A DNA stretch of 64,000 bases from Anaerolineaceae bacterium UBA6073 (GCA_002436085.1 DIXT01000020.1:59606-123605), one strand, 5' to 3'; counted from the first letter of the stretch, positions 53,338 through 62,453 are shown. The notes: generated by a model from the letters alone, not told the origin. Numbers and translations are program-made.

Positions 53338-54441
53338 TTAATCTATAGCATTAATTTCTATATTCTTGATAATAGCTCTACAAAGGTATGATTGAAACAT
53401 GATCCTTCCTTCACAAAATATATGAGGAAGAACGCTTCTTTGGATGATATTTTGAACATTTCCAACTTTTATTGACCAACCGTATTCATCCATAGTAATA
53501 TCAAATTCTGTGAATTCATGAGCTCCGGGTTTACCATCTATTAATTGTCCTACTTCGTGTTCGTCCTTATCAAGGCTATCTACCCCTGGTCCAGTCCTCA
53601 TGACCTTTCCACTTTGAGATAGCCAAACTAAATGTTCTTTGTTAGCCATAAATCCTTGGCTTCTCAGGGCAATTCCAATCCAATAATCGGGTTTTATAAA
53701 GTCGCTAAAAGCCATTTCAGCCTTCACTCGAACATTTTTTAACCTAATGCCTGAAGGACTTAGCCATGAGTAGGGGAAAAAGTAAGGCGATCCAAATTCT
53801 AATCCTTCGTTGGTTAATCTTCTATGCGTTGGCCCTGGCGACCATAAATATTTGTTGTCTATTCCATCAGTAAGTGGAGCGAGAATTGGTAGTTTAGGGT
53901 TTAAGATCGGTTCTTCCTTAAATGGTATTTGGCTTAAGCAATGCCACATATCTATAGAGAGCAAATCAACCATTTGTGTGATCCAACCTAATTTTCGCGA
54001 GTCATAAAGCCTCTGTCGTGCGGGTTGTATATCAAAAGCCACTGTTTGAAGGTCACTCTCATCCCTAATGATTATTACAGATTCAATCGATCGCCAAGAT
54101 GCTGCAACTCCCAGCTCATATAGGACATTTGGATTATAGTTTGTTACATCCACAAGAATAATATCAGCTTGTCTTATGTGGGCCCAAATACTAGGATGAA
54201 TTGCCCCCGGCCCCGATATATCTCCTGCATAATAAACATCAATTTCATGTTTAATTAATCTTTCAAGATTTATTGTTGATTGTTTTGCTAAAAAAAGTAC
54301 AATTTCGGCTCGAGTAAACGGACATAAAACAAAACAACGTAATTTGTCAAACTGACTAGAAGGACTTGTATCGGGAGCATTTCCTGTCTCATGAGGCCAT
54401 ATAGAATTAGAAATATTTGGTATATCTTGAATTGGATTCAT
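53338..54441 (-). CDS. TIR/deoxyribosyltransferase-like protein with beta domain
   Basis: A 367-residue AT-rich protein. The N-terminal half has the Rossmann-like core shared by nucleoside 2-deoxyribosyltransferases and TIR NADases: CFVLCPFTRAEIV, YYAGDISGPGAIHP, IRQADIILVDVTNYNPNVLY followed by ELGVA (the Glu of NxxYELG is the likely catalytic acid). The C-terminal half is beta-rich and looks like a concanavalin/laminin-G-type or sugar-binding domain (KPDYWIGIALRSQG). Such fusions are typical of single-protein antiviral or stress effectors, but I see no helper genes. It lies between two related inverted-repeat elements. Function inferred only from fold pattern. Confidence 0.65.
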   Translation of the reverse strand: MNPIQDIPNISNSIWPHETGNAPDTSPSSQFDKLRCFVLCPFTRAEIVLFLAKQSTINLERLIKHEIDVYYAGDISGPGAIHPSIWAHIRQADIILVDVTNYNPNVLYELGVAASWRSIESVIIIRDESDLQTVAFDIQPARQRLYDSRKLGWITQMVDLLSIDMWHCLSQIPFKEEPILNPKLPILAPLTDGIDNKYLWSPGPTHRRLTNEGLEFGSPYFFPYSWLSPSGIRLKNVRVKAEMAFSDFIKPDYWIGIALRSQGFMANKEHLVWLSQSGKVMRTGPGVDSLDKDEHEVGQLIDGKPGAHEFTEFDITMDEYGWSIKVGNVQNIIQRSVLPHIFCEGRIMFQSYLCRAIIKNIEINAID

Positions 54442-54556
54442 TCTTTATCACCATACATAGCCTTATATATTTTTAGTGACTGTAATCAAACACTTTTCTA
54501 TTTCAACATGCTGTTCATTCAATCTATTTCTATTATCGCATTAATTTTGAGCATTC

Positions 54557-54677
54557 GTATCCGTTCAGTTGGTATCTAATAGTCAATGTTATTAGTGGCT
54601 TTTTGCCCTTAAAAAGGTTGTTTCCGTTAAAAGCTCGCCTAAAAAAATGGGTTCTCAGAGACTGATTGAACGGATAC
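54557..54677. mobile_element. Right flanking inverted-repeat element (MITE-like)
   Basis: Exactly 11 bases, GTATCCGTTCA (54557-54567), are repeated in inverse as TGAACGGATAC (54667-54677), giving a 121-bp element with perfect terminal inverted repeats. It shares its end sequence and an internal 42-base block with the left element. Confidence 0.6.
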
Positions 54678-54906
54678 TAAAAATCAAGACTTAATAAATG
54701 CAATAAACATCAACAGTATTAGGTGCCCCACTCATCTGCTGGATAGTAAAATGCATGCAGTAGCCTGAGGGGGGGCAGGCTGCCACATGCACAGGAATTA
54801 TATTATAGAAGTGCTACCATATATTGAAAAAACTATCTGAAATATCCGAACAAGTATCACTGATATTAGTATAAGTGGTAATCTAGGGATTCTATGTGTT
54901 TTTTCC

Positions 54907-54935
54907 TTGCCAGCCGTGCCGCGCTGATATATAAT
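54907..54935 (+). promoter_or_regulatory. Promoter of the efp operon
   Basis: TTGCCA (54907-54912), a 17-base spacer and TATAAT (54930-54935), 39 bases before the efp ATG. Confidence 0.8.
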
Positions 54936-54973
54936 GTACAGGTTATAAATTCGTTTCTGTAAGAGGTAGAAAA

Positions 54974-55531
54974 ATGATTGATGTAAATGAACTGCGGAAA
55001 GGCGTAACCTTCCAGGTGGACGGCGATCTGTACAAAGTACTGGACTATACGCACAATAAGCCGGGTCGGGGCAGCGCCACAATCCGTATCAAAGCGCGCA
55101 ATTTGCGCAAAAGCAATACCTTGGAAATGACCTTTATCTCCGGTGACCGTGTTCAGGATATCCGCCTGGACTACCATAACGTTCAGTATCTTTACCGGGA
55201 TGAAAACTTCTTCTATTTTATGGACATGAACACTTTCGAGCAGCCGGCTGTCCCCGCGCAATTGGTCGGGGATTACGAAGGCTACTTAAAAGGCGACATG
55301 GAAGTCAAACTCACCTATTTTGGCGATGAACCCCTCGATATTGAACTGCCCACCAGTGTGGACCTCGCCGTGCTTAGCGCTGAAGCCTCAGCCCGCGGCA
55401 ATACCGCTACTGGCGTGACCAAACAGGTAATTACCGAAACCGGACTCAAAGTCCAGTGCCCTGCCTTTGTAAATGAGGGCGATGTAATCCGTGTGGACAC
55501 CCGCACTGGCGCTTACCTGACCAGAGTTTGA
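54974..55531 (+). CDS. efp: Translation elongation factor P
   Basis: A 185-residue tRNA-mimic that rescues ribosomes stalled at proline runs. Three domains: KOW-like N-domain, OB, and C-terminal OB (DVIRVDTRTGAYLTRV). The tip loop of domain I reads NKPGRGSATIRIK, so the residue that other bacteria modify (Lys34 in E. coli) is Arg32. Arg at this place is known from Pseudomonas-type EF-P, which is rhamnosylated by EarP; no earP-like gene is near. AGAGG precedes the ATG. It overlaps the next gene's possible TTG start. Confidence 0.95.
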   Translation: MIDVNELRKGVTFQVDGDLYKVLDYTHNKPGRGSATIRIKARNLRKSNTLEMTFISGDRVQDIRLDYHNVQYLYRDENFFYFMDMNTFEQPAVPAQLVGDYEGYLKGDMEVKLTYFGDEPLDIELPTSVDLAVLSAEASARGNTATGVTKQVITETGLKVQCPAFVNEGDVIRVDTRTGAYLTRV

Positions 55532-55542
55532 TCAAATTTTCA

Positions 55543-55845
55543 ATGAAAACGCCTTACGGTCGCGAATGCCGTTACTTTTATGGGGATTACTACCGAGGTC
55601 GGAATTTTGAGGAATGCCGCTTAATTCAATCCAAAGAGGATGGACGAAAATGGGAACCCATCCTCTGCAAAAATTGCCCCGTTCCGGCAATCCTGGCGAA
55701 CAACGGCTGCCCCCACATGGTGCTTAGCGCGACAATCAAAAACTTTCTGGGGCATAAAAGCGTGCGGGTGGACGCCTACTGCACGAAATCCCATCAGACT
55801 GTAAAAGACCCTAACGTTGGGTGTGATGTCTGCCACTCACAGTAA
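55543..55845 (+). CDS. Small Cys-rich protein downstream of efp
   Basis: A 100-residue protein from ATG at 55543 (an alternative TTG at 55528 overlaps the efp stop). Nine cysteines (RECRYFYGD, FEECRLIQ, ILCKNCPVPA, NGCPHMVL, DAYCTKSH, VGCDVCHSQ) suggest two or more metal sites, probably zinc. It follows efp directly, so cotranscription and perhaps a link to translation are likely. I do not recognise the family. Confidence 0.65.
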   Translation: MKTPYGRECRYFYGDYYRGRNFEECRLIQSKEDGRKWEPILCKNCPVPAILANNGCPHMVLSATIKNFLGHKSVRVDAYCTKSHQTVKDPNVGCDVCHSQ

Positions 55846-55908
55846 AATTCTCCATATCAGGTTCATTTGTCAGAAAATTGTTAATAAACTTATATAGCCT
55901 TACATCTT

Positions 55909-55937
55909 TTGTTATTCCTGTCCCGCATTGGTATAAT
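55909..55937 (+). promoter_or_regulatory. Promoter of ftsH
   Basis: TTGTTA (55909-55914), a 17-base spacer and TATAAT (55932-55937), with the GTG start 42 bases after it. Confidence 0.8.
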
Positions 55938-55978
55938 CAATTTTGACACGAATTCTGTGTCTACAACCGGAGGAATTT

Positions 55979-57835
55979 GTGAATTCACGTAACAGATCGT
56001 ACGCAATCTACATCCTGCTTTTTCTTGCGATAATCAGCATGGTGTACTTCAATATGCAGCAGTATGCGCTTGAAACGCGTGTTATTCCGATTAATCAGCT
56101 CGCAGCTGATTTGGAAGCTGGCAAAGTTTCAAAAGTCACTGCGCTTGAAAACGCGCTTACCATCGCATATAAGGACGGCACGACCAAGGAATCAACCCTG
56201 GATGACCAGTCCGGATTGGTGGAGCAGTTGGTTCAGCTAGGCGTTTCTACTAAACAGCTACAGGATCCCGGCCTGCAAATTGAAATCAGTAAACCGGGCA
56301 TGATGGACACCATCCTGAATATCCTGGTGTACATCCTTCCGTTCATTTTTATGCTTGGCATATTAGTGTTCTTCATGCGCCAGGCGCAAGGCTCAAACAA
56401 CGCTGCGATTGCTTTTTCCAAATCCCGGGCGAGAATGATGTCTGGCGAGCACCCGACGGTCACTTTTGCAGATGTTGCCGGCGTGGATGAAGCCAAAGAG
56501 GAACTCCAGGAAGTGGTGGAGTTCCTGAAAGAACCACAGAAATTCATCAGCCTCGGCGCGCGCATCCCAAAGGGCGTTCTACTCGTTGGGTCGCCGGGCA
56601 CTGGTAAAACATTGATGGCCAAGGCAGTTTCCGGTGAGGCTGGCGTGCCCTTCTTCTCAATTTCCGGCTCCGAATTTGTGGAAATGTTTGTGGGCGTCGG
56701 CGCCAGCCGCGTGCGAGACCTGTTTGACCAGGCAAAAAAGAACTCTCCCTGCATTGTTTTTGTAGATGAAATTGATGCCGTCGGCCGCCACCGCGGCGCC
56801 GGTTTGGGCGGCAGCCACGATGAACGCGAGCAGACCCTGAACCAACTGCTTGTGGAAATGGACGGGTTTGATACTGACACCAACGTGATTATTATGGCGG
56901 CCACCAACCGTCCTGACATCCTCGATCCAGCGCTCTTGCGCCCCGGCCGCTTTGACCGGCGCGTAATGCTGGACAAGCCGGATATGATAGGGCGCATGGA
57001 AATCCTGAAAGTGCACGTGCGCGGAAAACCGCTCTCCCCGGCCGTTGACCTTGAGCTCCTGGCAAGGGCTACCCCCGGCTTTGTCGGAGCGGACCTTGAA
57101 AATCTTGTCAATGAAGCCGCAATTCTGGCTGCCCGGCGCAATAAGAAAGTGATCGAGCAGTCTGAATTTGAGGAAGCAATTGAACGCGTCATAGCGGGTC
57201 CGGAACGCAAGAGCCGGTTGATCAACCCTGACGAGAAAAAAATCATTGCCTACCACGAGGCAGGCCATGCCGTGGTCATCAACACCCTTCCCGAAGGGGA
57301 TCCGGTCCAAAAGGTTTCGATTATTTCCAGAGGCATGGCAGGTGGTTTCACGCTCTCCCTGCCCGAGGAAGATCGGGTTTTGGACTCGAAGAAGAAGCTG
57401 ATTGCCACCATGGTCGGAATGCTCGGCGGCAGAGCTGCGGAAGAAGTCATCTTTGATGACATTACCAGCGGGGCTTCCAGCGATATTGAGAATGTGACCA
57501 AGCTTGCGCGCAGAATGGTAACACGCCTGGGCATGAGTGACGAACTTGGACCGATGGTCTACGGGCAGAAGGAAGAACTGGTGTTCCTTGGGCGCGAGAT
57601 TTCTGAGCAGCGAGACTACTCGGAGTACGTGGCTCAGAAAATCGACCAGGAAGTCCGGGAGATCGTCAGCCAGGCATACGCCCAGGCTAAGCAAATCCTG
57701 GTCACTTACAAGGAAAAACTGATTGAGGTAGCGGAAAAACTGCTGGAAGTAGAGACGCTATCAAGAGAGCAATTCGAAGCGATATTCCCTCCTCCTGTGC
57801 AAAAGACTCAGGGCATTCCTGCCATTCAAAGCTAA
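55979..57835 (+). CDS. ftsH: ATP-dependent zinc metalloprotease FtsH
   Basis: A 618-residue membrane protease that removes misfolded membrane and regulatory proteins. The GTG at 55979 follows GGAGG closely; a frame from 55943 has no ribosome site. Two membrane helices (near 10-27 and 110-130) flank a short periplasmic part; the AAA domain has [18 protein letters not shown] and [19 protein letters not shown]; the zinc site is [10 protein letters not shown] with a later acidic ligand. The C-terminus ends in a short Pro-rich tail. Convergent with miaA by four bases. Confidence 0.96.
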   Translation: MNSRNRSYAIYILLFLAIISMVYFNMQQYALETRVIPINQLAADLEAGKVSKVTALENALTIAYKDGTTKESTLDDQSGLVEQLVQLGVSTKQLQDPGLQIEISKPGMMDTILNILVYILPFIFMLGILVFFMRQAQGSNNAAIAFSKSRARMMSGEHPTVTFADVAGVDEAKEELQEVVEFLKEPQKFISLGARIPKGVLLVGSPGTGKTLMAKAVSGEAGVPFFSISGSEFVEMFVGVGASRVRDLFDQAKKNSPCIVFVDEIDAVGRHRGAGLGGSHDEREQTLNQLLVEMDGFDTDTNVIIMAATNRPDILDPALLRPGRFDRRVMLDKPDMIGRMEILKVHVRGKPLSPAVDLELLARATPGFVGADLENLVNEAAILAARRNKKVIEQSEFEEAIERVIAGPERKSRLINPDEKKIIAYHEAGHAVVINTLPEGDPVQKVSIISRGMAGGFTLSLPEEDRVLDSKKKLIATMVGMLGGRAAEEVIFDDITSGASSDIENVTKLARRMVTRLGMSDELGPMVYGQKEELVFLGREISEQRDYSEYVAQKIDQEVREIVSQAYAQAKQILVTYKEKLIEVAEKLLEVETLSREQFEAIFPPPVQKTQGIPAIQS

Positions 57836-58767
57836 GCAGAAAAATGCGATTTGATCAGATCCAGCATGTGGTCAGCCACGGCTGGATCTGCTGCTTTAAA
57901 CCAATGGATTCTTGGATCTGCCGGTTTGAACCAATTGGCCTGGCGGCGCACATAAACCCGGGTGTTCCGGCGAATCAGTACAACTGCTTCATCCAGGCTC
58001 GTTTCGCCGTCCAGGTAATTCAGGATTTCCGGATAACCGATGATTCCCATGCACCGTAAGTCCGCGGCTTTGCCCATGTCCCTCAAACTGCGCACCTCGT
58101 CCACAAGGCCTTGTGCAAGCATAGCGTCGATGCGCGCGTCTATGCGCTGGTAGAGCAGTTCGCGCGGCCAATCCAGGCCGAGCACAAGCGTCTGGTAGGG
58201 TGACGAGGACTTTGTGCGTTGGTCGGAAAAGCGCTTTCCGGTCGCGAAAATCACTTCCAGCGCGCGAATAGTCCGGCGTTTGTTGCGGTAATCAATTTGG
58301 GCGGCGGCTTCAGGGTCGAGTCGTGCAAGGCGCCCATGCAGCGTGTCAAATCCAATGCGTTCACCCCAGGCTTCAATCGTCTCGCGCAGGTTATCCAGCG
58401 GTACCTGCCCGGGGACTTCCCAGTTTTCGAGGATCGCGCGTACATATTGTCCGGTTCCACCGACGAGTATCGGAAGTTTTCCTCTGGTGTTGATATCCTC
58501 AATCAGTCGGGTTGCTTCCCTCTGAAAGACTCCCAGGCTCCAGGGTGAGTCCAGGCTCGTGACGTTGATCAGATGGTGCGGAACGCTTGCTAGCTCTTCC
58601 GGGCTTGGTTTAGCGGTTCCTATGTTCAATTCACGATACAGGTAGCGCGAATCAGCAGATATTAGCTCCCCATTCAGTTCTTTGCTCAAACGAATAGCCA
58701 GAGATGATTTTCCCGACCCGGTAGGACCAACTAAGATAACCAGCTTCAATGGATTTAACGTGTTCAT
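57832..58767 (-). CDS. miaA: tRNA dimethylallyltransferase MiaA
   Basis: A 311-residue enzyme that adds dimethylallyl to A37 of tRNAs reading UNN codons. The P loop [15 protein letters not shown] is followed by [19 protein letters not shown], a variant of the usual DSMQVYxGMDIGTAKP (RYL in place of MQV), then the dimethylallyl-binding part. Length normal. It overlaps the yraN gene by four bases (ATGA), so the two are translationally coupled. Confidence 0.93.
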   Translation of the reverse strand: MNTLNPLKLVILVGPTGSGKSSLAIRLSKELNGELISADSRYLYRELNIGTAKPSPEELASVPHHLINVTSLDSPWSLGVFQREATRLIEDINTRGKLPILVGGTGQYVRAILENWEVPGQVPLDNLRETIEAWGERIGFDTLHGRLARLDPEAAAQIDYRNKRRTIRALEVIFATGKRFSDQRTKSSSPYQTLVLGLDWPRELLYQRIDARIDAMLAQGLVDEVRSLRDMGKAADLRCMGIIGYPEILNYLDGETSLDEAVVLIRRNTRVYVRRQANWFKPADPRIHWFKAADPAVADHMLDLIKSHFSA

Positions 58768-59144
58768 TGAGGGAACTCGCCCAGGTTTTGATAGTGCAGC
58801 AAGGTCGGCTCTGGCTGACCCAGCGTGCCTTCCACCACAATCAGGTCAATCTGCCAATCCGGAGCCGGATCGCCAAGCTTTGCCAGATAGGCATCCACGC
58901 ATTGCAGCAAGGATTGCAGTTTTTTAGGTGTGAGCGCGTCTTCACCAAGGCCGTAGCTCTTTCCCGCGCGGGTTTTCACTTCGACGAACAACAGCACATC
59001 GTTCTTTTCCGCGATGATATCTGCCTCACCCAAGCGTACGCGAAAATTGCGTTCCACAATTCGATAACCTTGTTTTTCGAGATAAGCGCAAGCTGCCTGC
59101 TCTCCCCAATCTCCCAGTTGCTTCCGGTATCCGCGTGCCATCAT
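58764..59144 (-). CDS. YraN/UPF0102 nuclease-like protein
   Basis: A 126-residue protein of the YraN family with a restriction-nuclease-like fold. GDWGEQAACAYLEKQGYRI starts the domain, LGEADIIAEKNDVLLFVEVKTRAG carries the E-x-D...E-x-K set. Start: TATACT (59155-59150) lies five bases before ATG ATG (59144, 59141), so the transcript is leaderless; a frame beginning at 59204 is rejected. The family function is still poorly defined, with links to genome stability. Coupled to miaA. Confidence 0.88.
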   Translation of the reverse strand: MMARGYRKQLGDWGEQAACAYLEKQGYRIVERNFRVRLGEADIIAEKNDVLLFVEVKTRAGKSYGLGEDALTPKKLQSLLQCVDAYLAKLGDPAPDWQIDLIVVEGTLGQPEPTLLHYQNLGEFPQ

Positions 59145-59149
59145 GCAAT

Positions 59150-59155
59150 AGTATA
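59150..59155 (-). promoter_or_regulatory. -10 element of a leaderless yraN-miaA transcript
   Basis: TATACT on the minus strand ends five bases before the first of two adjacent ATG codons. The -35 is unclear. Confidence 0.5.
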
Positions 59156-59183
59156 CCCGTACCTTCCAGCCTTTCATAAGTGC

Positions 59184-59216
59184 CAACGGTAGAATTTCTG
59201 TCAACGGTAGAATTTC
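59184..59216. repeat. Direct repeat upstream of cinA and yraN
   Basis: caacggtagaatttc occurs twice (59184-59198 and 59202-59216), 18 bases apart. A related GATAGAATT follows near 59234-59242. The site lies in the divergent yraN/cinA spacer and could be an operator. Confidence 0.5.
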
Positions 59217-59278
59217 GGTAATTTCAGTAAAAGTAAGATAGAATTGTAAAATTAAACCACGCGGGAAGGACGTATTTT

Positions 59279-60436
59279 ATGGCTGTTGCGGAAATTGTTA
59301 CTATCGGTACTGAATTGCTTCTGGGTGAAATTCACGACACGAACTCACGTTATATCGCCCTGGCGCTGCGTGATATTGGCGTGGACCTGTACCGTCTGAC
59401 AACTGTAGGGGATAACGTCCAGCGCATTACCGCGACCCTTCAGGAAGCCCTGATGCGCGCAGATATCGTAATTACGACCGGCGGCCTCGGACCGACTGTG
59501 GATGACCCGACCCGCGAGGCAGTAGCTAAGGTATTTAATGTTCCCCTCGTGTACCATGAAGAACTTTGGCAGCAGATTCAGGACTGGTTTGGCCGCTATA
59601 ACCGCACCCCAACCGAAAATAATAAGCGCCAGGCATTTATCCCCGCGAACAGTATTGCCATAAAGAACGCCGTTGGCACTGCGCCGGCCTTTGCCTTTGA
59701 GCTCGGAACCAAAACGGTGATCTCTCTGCCGGGCGTTCCGCGCGAGATGGAATACCTGATGCAGAATTTTGTGCTCGGGTACCTCAAGGAGCGCTATGGA
59801 CTGCAGGAAACCGTTATCAAACCCTGGGTAATCCATACGATATTTAAAAGCGAATCCAGTATTGACGAATTGATTGGCGACCTGGAAAAGCTCAGCAACC
59901 CGACTGTTGGACTGCTCGCGCATCCCGGACAGACTGATATCCGCGTGACAGCCAAGGCGGACTCTGCCGTGGAGGCAGAAAATATGATGGCGCCTGTGCT
60001 CAAATTGATCCGGGAAAAACTGGGAAACTACATTTATGGAGAGAATGACACTACCCTGGAAGAGGCGGTGGCAAATATCCTCGCGCAAAACGACGCGACA
60101 TTAACCCTGATTGAGGTAGGGACCAAGGGAGAAATCCTGGCAAGGTTAAAAAAGTACGCTCCTGAACGGGTTAGCGGGGAGTTCATTGACGGTAAAATTT
60201 CAGTGGACACACTTAAAGCGCTGGTGGTGGACGCAAAATCCCAGCAAAACAGCACGCTTGCGCTTGGAGTAATGTTAATCTCTGAAAGTGATAAACAGAA
60301 TCTCACCCAGATACTGGAAGCAGCGGATACAGAAAAAATCCAACAGCGCTTGTACGGTGGCCCTCCTGGCGACGGTCAGATCTGGACAGTAAACTCAGCG
60401 CTGGACGCAATTCGCCACTACTTCCTCAATTACTAA
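59279..60436 (+). CDS. cinA: CinA-family protein with degenerate C-terminal domain
   Basis: A 385-residue competence/damage-inducible-type protein. The N-terminal MoCF-like domain is complete (EIVTIGTELLLGEIHDTNSR, TGGLGPTVDDPTREA, ISLPGVPREMEYL). The C-terminal PncC-like domain is shortened and lacks the NMN-amidase serine motif: where AESxTGG should be, the sequence reads LIEVGTKGEIL. So the pyrophosphatase-like half is probably active and the amidase half is not. AAGGA lies before the ATG, and the amidohydrolase gene follows nine bases after. Confidence 0.85.
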   Translation: MAVAEIVTIGTELLLGEIHDTNSRYIALALRDIGVDLYRLTTVGDNVQRITATLQEALMRADIVITTGGLGPTVDDPTREAVAKVFNVPLVYHEELWQQIQDWFGRYNRTPTENNKRQAFIPANSIAIKNAVGTAPAFAFELGTKTVISLPGVPREMEYLMQNFVLGYLKERYGLQETVIKPWVIHTIFKSESSIDELIGDLEKLSNPTVGLLAHPGQTDIRVTAKADSAVEAENMMAPVLKLIREKLGNYIYGENDTTLEEAVANILAQNDATLTLIEVGTKGEILARLKKYAPERVSGEFIDGKISVDTLKALVVDAKSQQNSTLALGVMLISESDKQNLTQILEAADTEKIQQRLYGGPPGDGQIWTVNSALDAIRHYFLNY

Positions 60437-60445
60437 AGGAGAAAA

Positions 60446-62446
60446 ATGGAACGCGCAGAACAAATCCTCACCAACGCCATCGTGCTCACCATGGACGGCG
60501 ACTACAACATTTATGAACCCGGCGCTGTCGCCATTAGCGCCCAAAAAATTCTCGCGGCTGGTAATGAAAAAGACATCCTGAGCGGTTACGAGGCGGAAGA
60601 GGTGTTGGATTGCGGCGGAAAAGTGCTCATGCCGGGTTTAATCAACGCGCATACACATGTTCCAATGACCCTGCTGCGCGGTCTGGCGGATGACCTGCGC
60701 CTGGACGTCTGGTTGATGGGTTATATGATGCCGGTCGAACGTGAATTTGTCACCCCGGAATTCGTGCGCCTGGGCACTAAACTGGCTTGTGCTGAGTTTA
60801 TACGCTCAGGGATTACCTGTTTCAACGACATGTACTACTTTGAGGACGCCGTCGCGGAAGCGACCAATGAAGCCGGTTTACGCGCCTTGGTAGGTCAGAC
60901 TGTCATGAAATATCCCGCTCCGGATGCCCCCTCATACGAGGTTGCCATCGCGCTGTGCGAGGATTTGATTAAAAAATGGAAGGGACATCCGCTGATTATT
61001 CCGGCTATTGCCCCGCATGCGGTCTACACAACCACCCCGGAAATCTTGACCGCCTTATGTGATATGGCAAAAAAATACGACGTGCCTGTGCATTTCCACG
61101 TTTCTGAGACCCTTTCTGAAGTAGAGAATCTGCGGCAGGAGCAGGGCATGCCCGTAATCCCGTATGTGCGCAAGTTCGGAATGCTGGAAACCAAGCTTAT
61201 AGCTGCCCACTGCGTGCACGTGGATGAGGGGGAAATCCGCAGTATGCAGCACGCGGGCGTTGGTATCGCCCATAACCCGTCTTCTAATCTCAAGCTCGCC
61301 TCCGGTTTTGCCCCTATCGCGCGCATGCTGGAACTGAACACGAATGTAGGCATTGGTACTGATGGCACGGCTTCTAATAACGACCTGGATATGATCGATG
61401 AAATCCGCCTGGCAAGCTTTGTCGCCAAGGCCGTAGCGGAAGACCCCACCGCGCTGCCTGCCCGCCAGGCTTTGGCTATGGCAACCTGCATCGGCGCAAA
61501 GGCGCTGCACATTGCTGATATTACCGGCAGCCTGGAAAAGGGGAAACGCGCAGACCTGATTCTGCTGGATATTTCCCCGCTGCACAACCAGCCGCGTTTC
61601 CGTCGGGATTCTGAGAATATCTACGCGCAAATTATCTATGCCGCAAAATCTACCGATATCACAGATGTGATGGTCGACGGTAGATGGCTAATGCGCGCGC
61701 GAAAATTGCTGACCCTGGATGAGGCAGAATTAATCCGCCAGGCCAGTCTGGTTGCTGAAGATATTGACCGCTTCCTGAAGAACCGCGAGGAATCGGTGCT
61801 CTCCAAGTTGATCGCCATCGGCGGCGCGGCTGAGGAAGAAAGCTTTGAGGTTCAGGCCAAAGTGCGTGTTGACGATTTGGAACCTATACTGGCCGCGCTC
61901 GATACGCCTGAAATCCAGATTGTTCGCACCCGCCATTACCATGAGTATGATAATTACTTCAACTTTGAGGACCCCGGGCAAGGCAGGCTGCGCTATCGTG
62001 AGGATGAATTCATCGGAAAGAACGACGAAATTACCAGCGTGCGCTCGCGCCTTACCCTGCTCGGAGAGCCTGAAAGCGCGCTGCGCGATGCACAAGAGGG
62101 CGCCTATGCGGGCGATAAGATTATGCTCTCCCGCTCTAGGTACCTTGCCCCCGCGGTGCATAGCTTGCGTTTTTACACCGAGTACTTCAAGCCCTCAGAA
62201 TTGGTTGAAATAGAAAAGAGCCGCCTGCGCTATCTTGTCAAATTCCATGACACCGAGTTTTTCATCAACCTGGATAAGGTGACTAAACCAAAACTCGGCA
62301 AGTTTGTAGAAATCAAGAGCCGCACCTGGAGCCGGCAGGACGCTCGGAACAAGACACTTCTGATGCGCGAGCTGCTGGAAACCCTGGGTTTGGGCTCCCT
62401 GCCGCTGGTCACAAAAGATTACATCCACCTCGTGGAAGAACTTTAG
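60446..62446 (+). CDS. Amidohydrolase fused to a CYTH-like domain
   Basis: A 666-residue fusion. Residues ~1-455 are an MtaD/ATZ-TRZ-like amidohydrolase (deaminase of S-adenosylhomocysteine, methylthioadenosine or guanine-like compounds): NAHTHVPMTLLRG, HFHVSETLSEVE, AAHCVHVDEGEIR, GTDGTASNNDLDM give the metal-binding HxH, His, His and Asp. Residues ~465-666 look like a CYTH domain (FEVQAKVRVD, LRYREDEF, SVRSRLTLLG, LRFYTEYFKP, EIKSRTWSRQD), but the ExExK entry motif is changed to EVQAK. AGGAG precedes the ATG. Follows cinA by nine bases. Confidence 0.82.
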   Translation: MERAEQILTNAIVLTMDGDYNIYEPGAVAISAQKILAAGNEKDILSGYEAEEVLDCGGKVLMPGLINAHTHVPMTLLRGLADDLRLDVWLMGYMMPVEREFVTPEFVRLGTKLACAEFIRSGITCFNDMYYFEDAVAEATNEAGLRALVGQTVMKYPAPDAPSYEVAIALCEDLIKKWKGHPLIIPAIAPHAVYTTTPEILTALCDMAKKYDVPVHFHVSETLSEVENLRQEQGMPVIPYVRKFGMLETKLIAAHCVHVDEGEIRSMQHAGVGIAHNPSSNLKLASGFAPIARMLELNTNVGIGTDGTASNNDLDMIDEIRLASFVAKAVAEDPTALPARQALAMATCIGAKALHIADITGSLEKGKRADLILLDISPLHNQPRFRRDSENIYAQIIYAAKSTDITDVMVDGRWLMRARKLLTLDEAELIRQASLVAEDIDRFLKNREESVLSKLIAIGGAAEEESFEVQAKVRVDDLEPILAALDTPEIQIVRTRHYHEYDNYFNFEDPGQGRLRYREDEFIGKNDEITSVRSRLTLLGEPESALRDAQEGAYAGDKIMLSRSRYLAPAVHSLRFYTEYFKPSELVEIEKSRLRYLVKFHDTEFFINLDKVTKPKLGKFVEIKSRTWSRQDARNKTLLMRELLETLGLGSLPLVTKDYIHLVEEL

Positions 62447-62453
62447 GAACACG

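Larger units (their letters stand above)
54442..54973. other. 532-bp intergenic region with right element and efp promoter
   Basis: Upstream of the TIR-like gene (minus) and of efp (plus). It holds the right inverted-repeat element (54557-54677), an AGCCTG/CAGGCT hairpin around 54762-54781 with a G-run loop, and the efp promoter (54907-54935). A frame at 54391-54579 lacks support. Confidence 0.6.

Noticed and set aside
56657..57694. 345-codon minus-strand frame
   Set aside because: Antisense to ftsH, no ribosome site or family.
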